61,968 nucleotides of DNA from Gammaproteobacteria bacterium (GTDB lineage Bacteria; Pseudomonadota; Gammaproteobacteria; JAJDOJ01): the NCBI GenBank assembly GCA_026984215.1, contig JALSSO010000032.1, forward strand, positions 1 to 61,968. Direction: 5' to 3'. Each line of letters opens with the position of its first letter. The first letter of the stretch is position 1. The notes below the pieces were generated by a model. It searched no databases and was not told the DNA's origin. It saw only the letters and a program-made list of their open reading frames with translations. The position numbers and the translations under genes are program-made. Positions 60,794 through 61,968 of the stretch are shown one piece after another.

Positions 60794-60866
60794 CCCGGGC
60801 TGGGGCCGGCGCCATCGAGCACAACACCGCCTTTGGACGCAATTCCGGCGAAGGAGACGACTGCCC

Positions 60867-61904
60867 ATGCGATACACCACCCTGGGCCGCACGGACATCC
60901 GGGTGAGCCGGATCTGCCTCGGTACCATGACCTTCGGTGAGCAGAACACCGAGGCCGAGGCCCATGCCCAGCTCGACCTGGCCTTCGAACGCGGCGTCAA
61001 CTTCCTGGACACGGCCGAGATGTATCCCGTCCCCCCCAGGGCCGACACCCAGGGACGCACCGAGTCCTACATCGGCACCTGGCTGCGCAAGACCGGCCTG
61101 CGCGACCGGGTGGTGCTGGCCACCAAAGTGGCCGGTCCCGCCGACTGGTTGCCCTATCTGCGAGGCGGCCCGAGATTGAGCGCCGAGCACGTCCACAGGG
61201 CGCTGGAGGACTCGCTCAGACGGCTGCAGACGGATTACGTCGATCTCTACCAGGTCCACTGGCCGGAGCGGAAGACCAACTTTTTCGGCGAGCTGGGCTA
61301 CGTTCACCGGCCGCAGGCCGACGGCATTCCCATCGAGGAGACCCTGGAGGCACTGGCGGGGTTGGTCGCCTCGGGCAAGGTACGCGCCATCGGCGTCTCC
61401 AACGAGACCCCCTGGGGCGTAATGCAGTATCTCATGCTCGCCGAGCGGAACGGCTGGCCACGCATCGTCAGCATCCAAAACCCCTACAACCTGCTCAACC
61501 GCAGTTTCGAGGTGGGGCTGGCCGAGTTCGCCCATCGCGAGGCGGTGGGGCTGCTCGCCTATTCACCCCTGGCCTTCGGCGTGCTCACGGGCAAGTACCT
61601 GGGCGGGGCGCGTCCCGCCGGTGCGCGGCTCACCCGGTTCAGCCGCTTCGACCGCTACAGCGGCCCTCGGGTCGAGCGGGCGGTGGCCCGGTACGTGGAG
61701 CTGGCGCGGCGCTACGCATTGTCCCCGGCGCAGATGGCACTGGCCTACGTCAACGACAGGCCGTTCGTCACCGCCAACATCATCGGGGCCACCAACCTGG
61801 ACCAGCTGCGCGAGGATCTGGCCAGCATCGACCTGGACCTGCCGCCGGAGGTCACGGCGGGCATCGAAGCCATCCATGCCGAGTGTCCCAATATTGCTCC
61901 GTGA
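60867..61904 (+). CDS. Aldo/keto reductase, Tas family
   Basis: 345 residues, NADP(H)-dependent TIM barrel. The catalytic tetrad is visible: Asp48 (FLDTAEMYP), Tyr53, Lys87 (LATKVAG) and His131 (YQVHWPER). It also has GVSNETPWGVMQYL, AYSPLAFGVLTGKYL and NIIGATNLDQLREDL. Closest in character to E. coli Tas; its physiological substrate is not established. ATG 60867 with AAGGAGACGA upstream. The last 64 bases of the window after the stop show nothing recognisable. Confidence 0.94.
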   Translation: MRYTTLGRTDIRVSRICLGTMTFGEQNTEAEAHAQLDLAFERGVNFLDTAEMYPVPPRADTQGRTESYIGTWLRKTGLRDRVVLATKVAGPADWLPYLRGGPRLSAEHVHRALEDSLRRLQTDYVDLYQVHWPERKTNFFGELGYVHRPQADGIPIEETLEALAGLVASGKVRAIGVSNETPWGVMQYLMLAERNGWPRIVSIQNPYNLLNRSFEVGLAEFAHREAVGLLAYSPLAFGVLTGKYLGGARPAGARLTRFSRFDRYSGPRVERAVARYVELARRYALSPAQMALAYVNDRPFVTANIIGATNLDQLREDLASIDLDLPPEVTAGIEAIHAECPNIAP

Positions 61905-61968
61905 GATGGTTTCCAGCAGGCCATGTAAGACTGCAGCACTGCCCGCTGCCTCGCCAGCCGGGTGGATC

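Overview
The window is a contiguous, GC-rich piece of a gammaproteobacterial chromosome spanning the replication-origin neighbourhood. It holds about 58 protein genes, one tRNA and a candidate small RNA. No IS element, prophage or CRISPR array was seen. The organism looks like an aerobic autotroph. It has a class I phosphoribulokinase, an F1Fo ATP synthase, cytochrome c4, aerobic ubiquinone genes, a ThiO-type thiazole pathway and a B12-dependent ribonucleotide reductase. A sulfur- or otherwise chemolithotrophic relative of the Ectothiorhodospiraceae would fit, but that placement is inference.

Layout. 1-2363: dnaN (cut by the window edge) and dnaA on the minus strand, with an AT-rich candidate oriC between them. 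2677-10530, plus strand: rpmH-rnpA-yidC-mnmE-mnmG-rsmG-parA-parB, the classic origin block but without yidD. 10793-21143: atpIBEFHAGDC, then glmU and glmS. 21177-24594, minus: YajL/DJ-1, CtpA protease, EnvC. 24612-27370: an ArsR-type regulator, then rhodanese-grxC-secB-gpsA. 27386-31090: trmL and a class 1B dihydroorotate dehydrogenase, divergent with overlapping start codons, then an EEP-fold hydrolase, dsbA and cytochrome c4. 31201-34884: engB and polA converge on a hairpin-rich spacer at the position where other gammaproteobacteria carry Spot 42 or ErsA.

35013-43286 is the most unusual region. TRAP permease genes dctQM and a TRAP binding-protein gene dctP lie about 5 kb apart. Between them sits an rpf (diffusible signal factor) quorum-sensing module: rpfF facing rpfC and rpfG, the Xanthomonas arrangement without rpfH. 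The RpfF homologue has glutamine in place of one of the two catalytic glutamates, so its chemistry may differ from known DSF synthases.

43355-50886, minus: uvrD, ubiB-ubiJ-ubiE, a DUF971 gene and hslU-hslV, in mostly overlapping order. 50990-55572: an Irr-like Fur regulator, thiO, a DHH-family protein, tRNA-Gly(CCC), then thiS-thiG-trmB. 55670-61904: class II ribonucleotide reductase on minus; then phosphoribulokinase, a FIST sensor protein and a Tas-type aldo/keto reductase on plus.

Start codons were chosen by reading ribosome-binding sites, overlaps and remembered family N-termini. Nothing was checked by database search.
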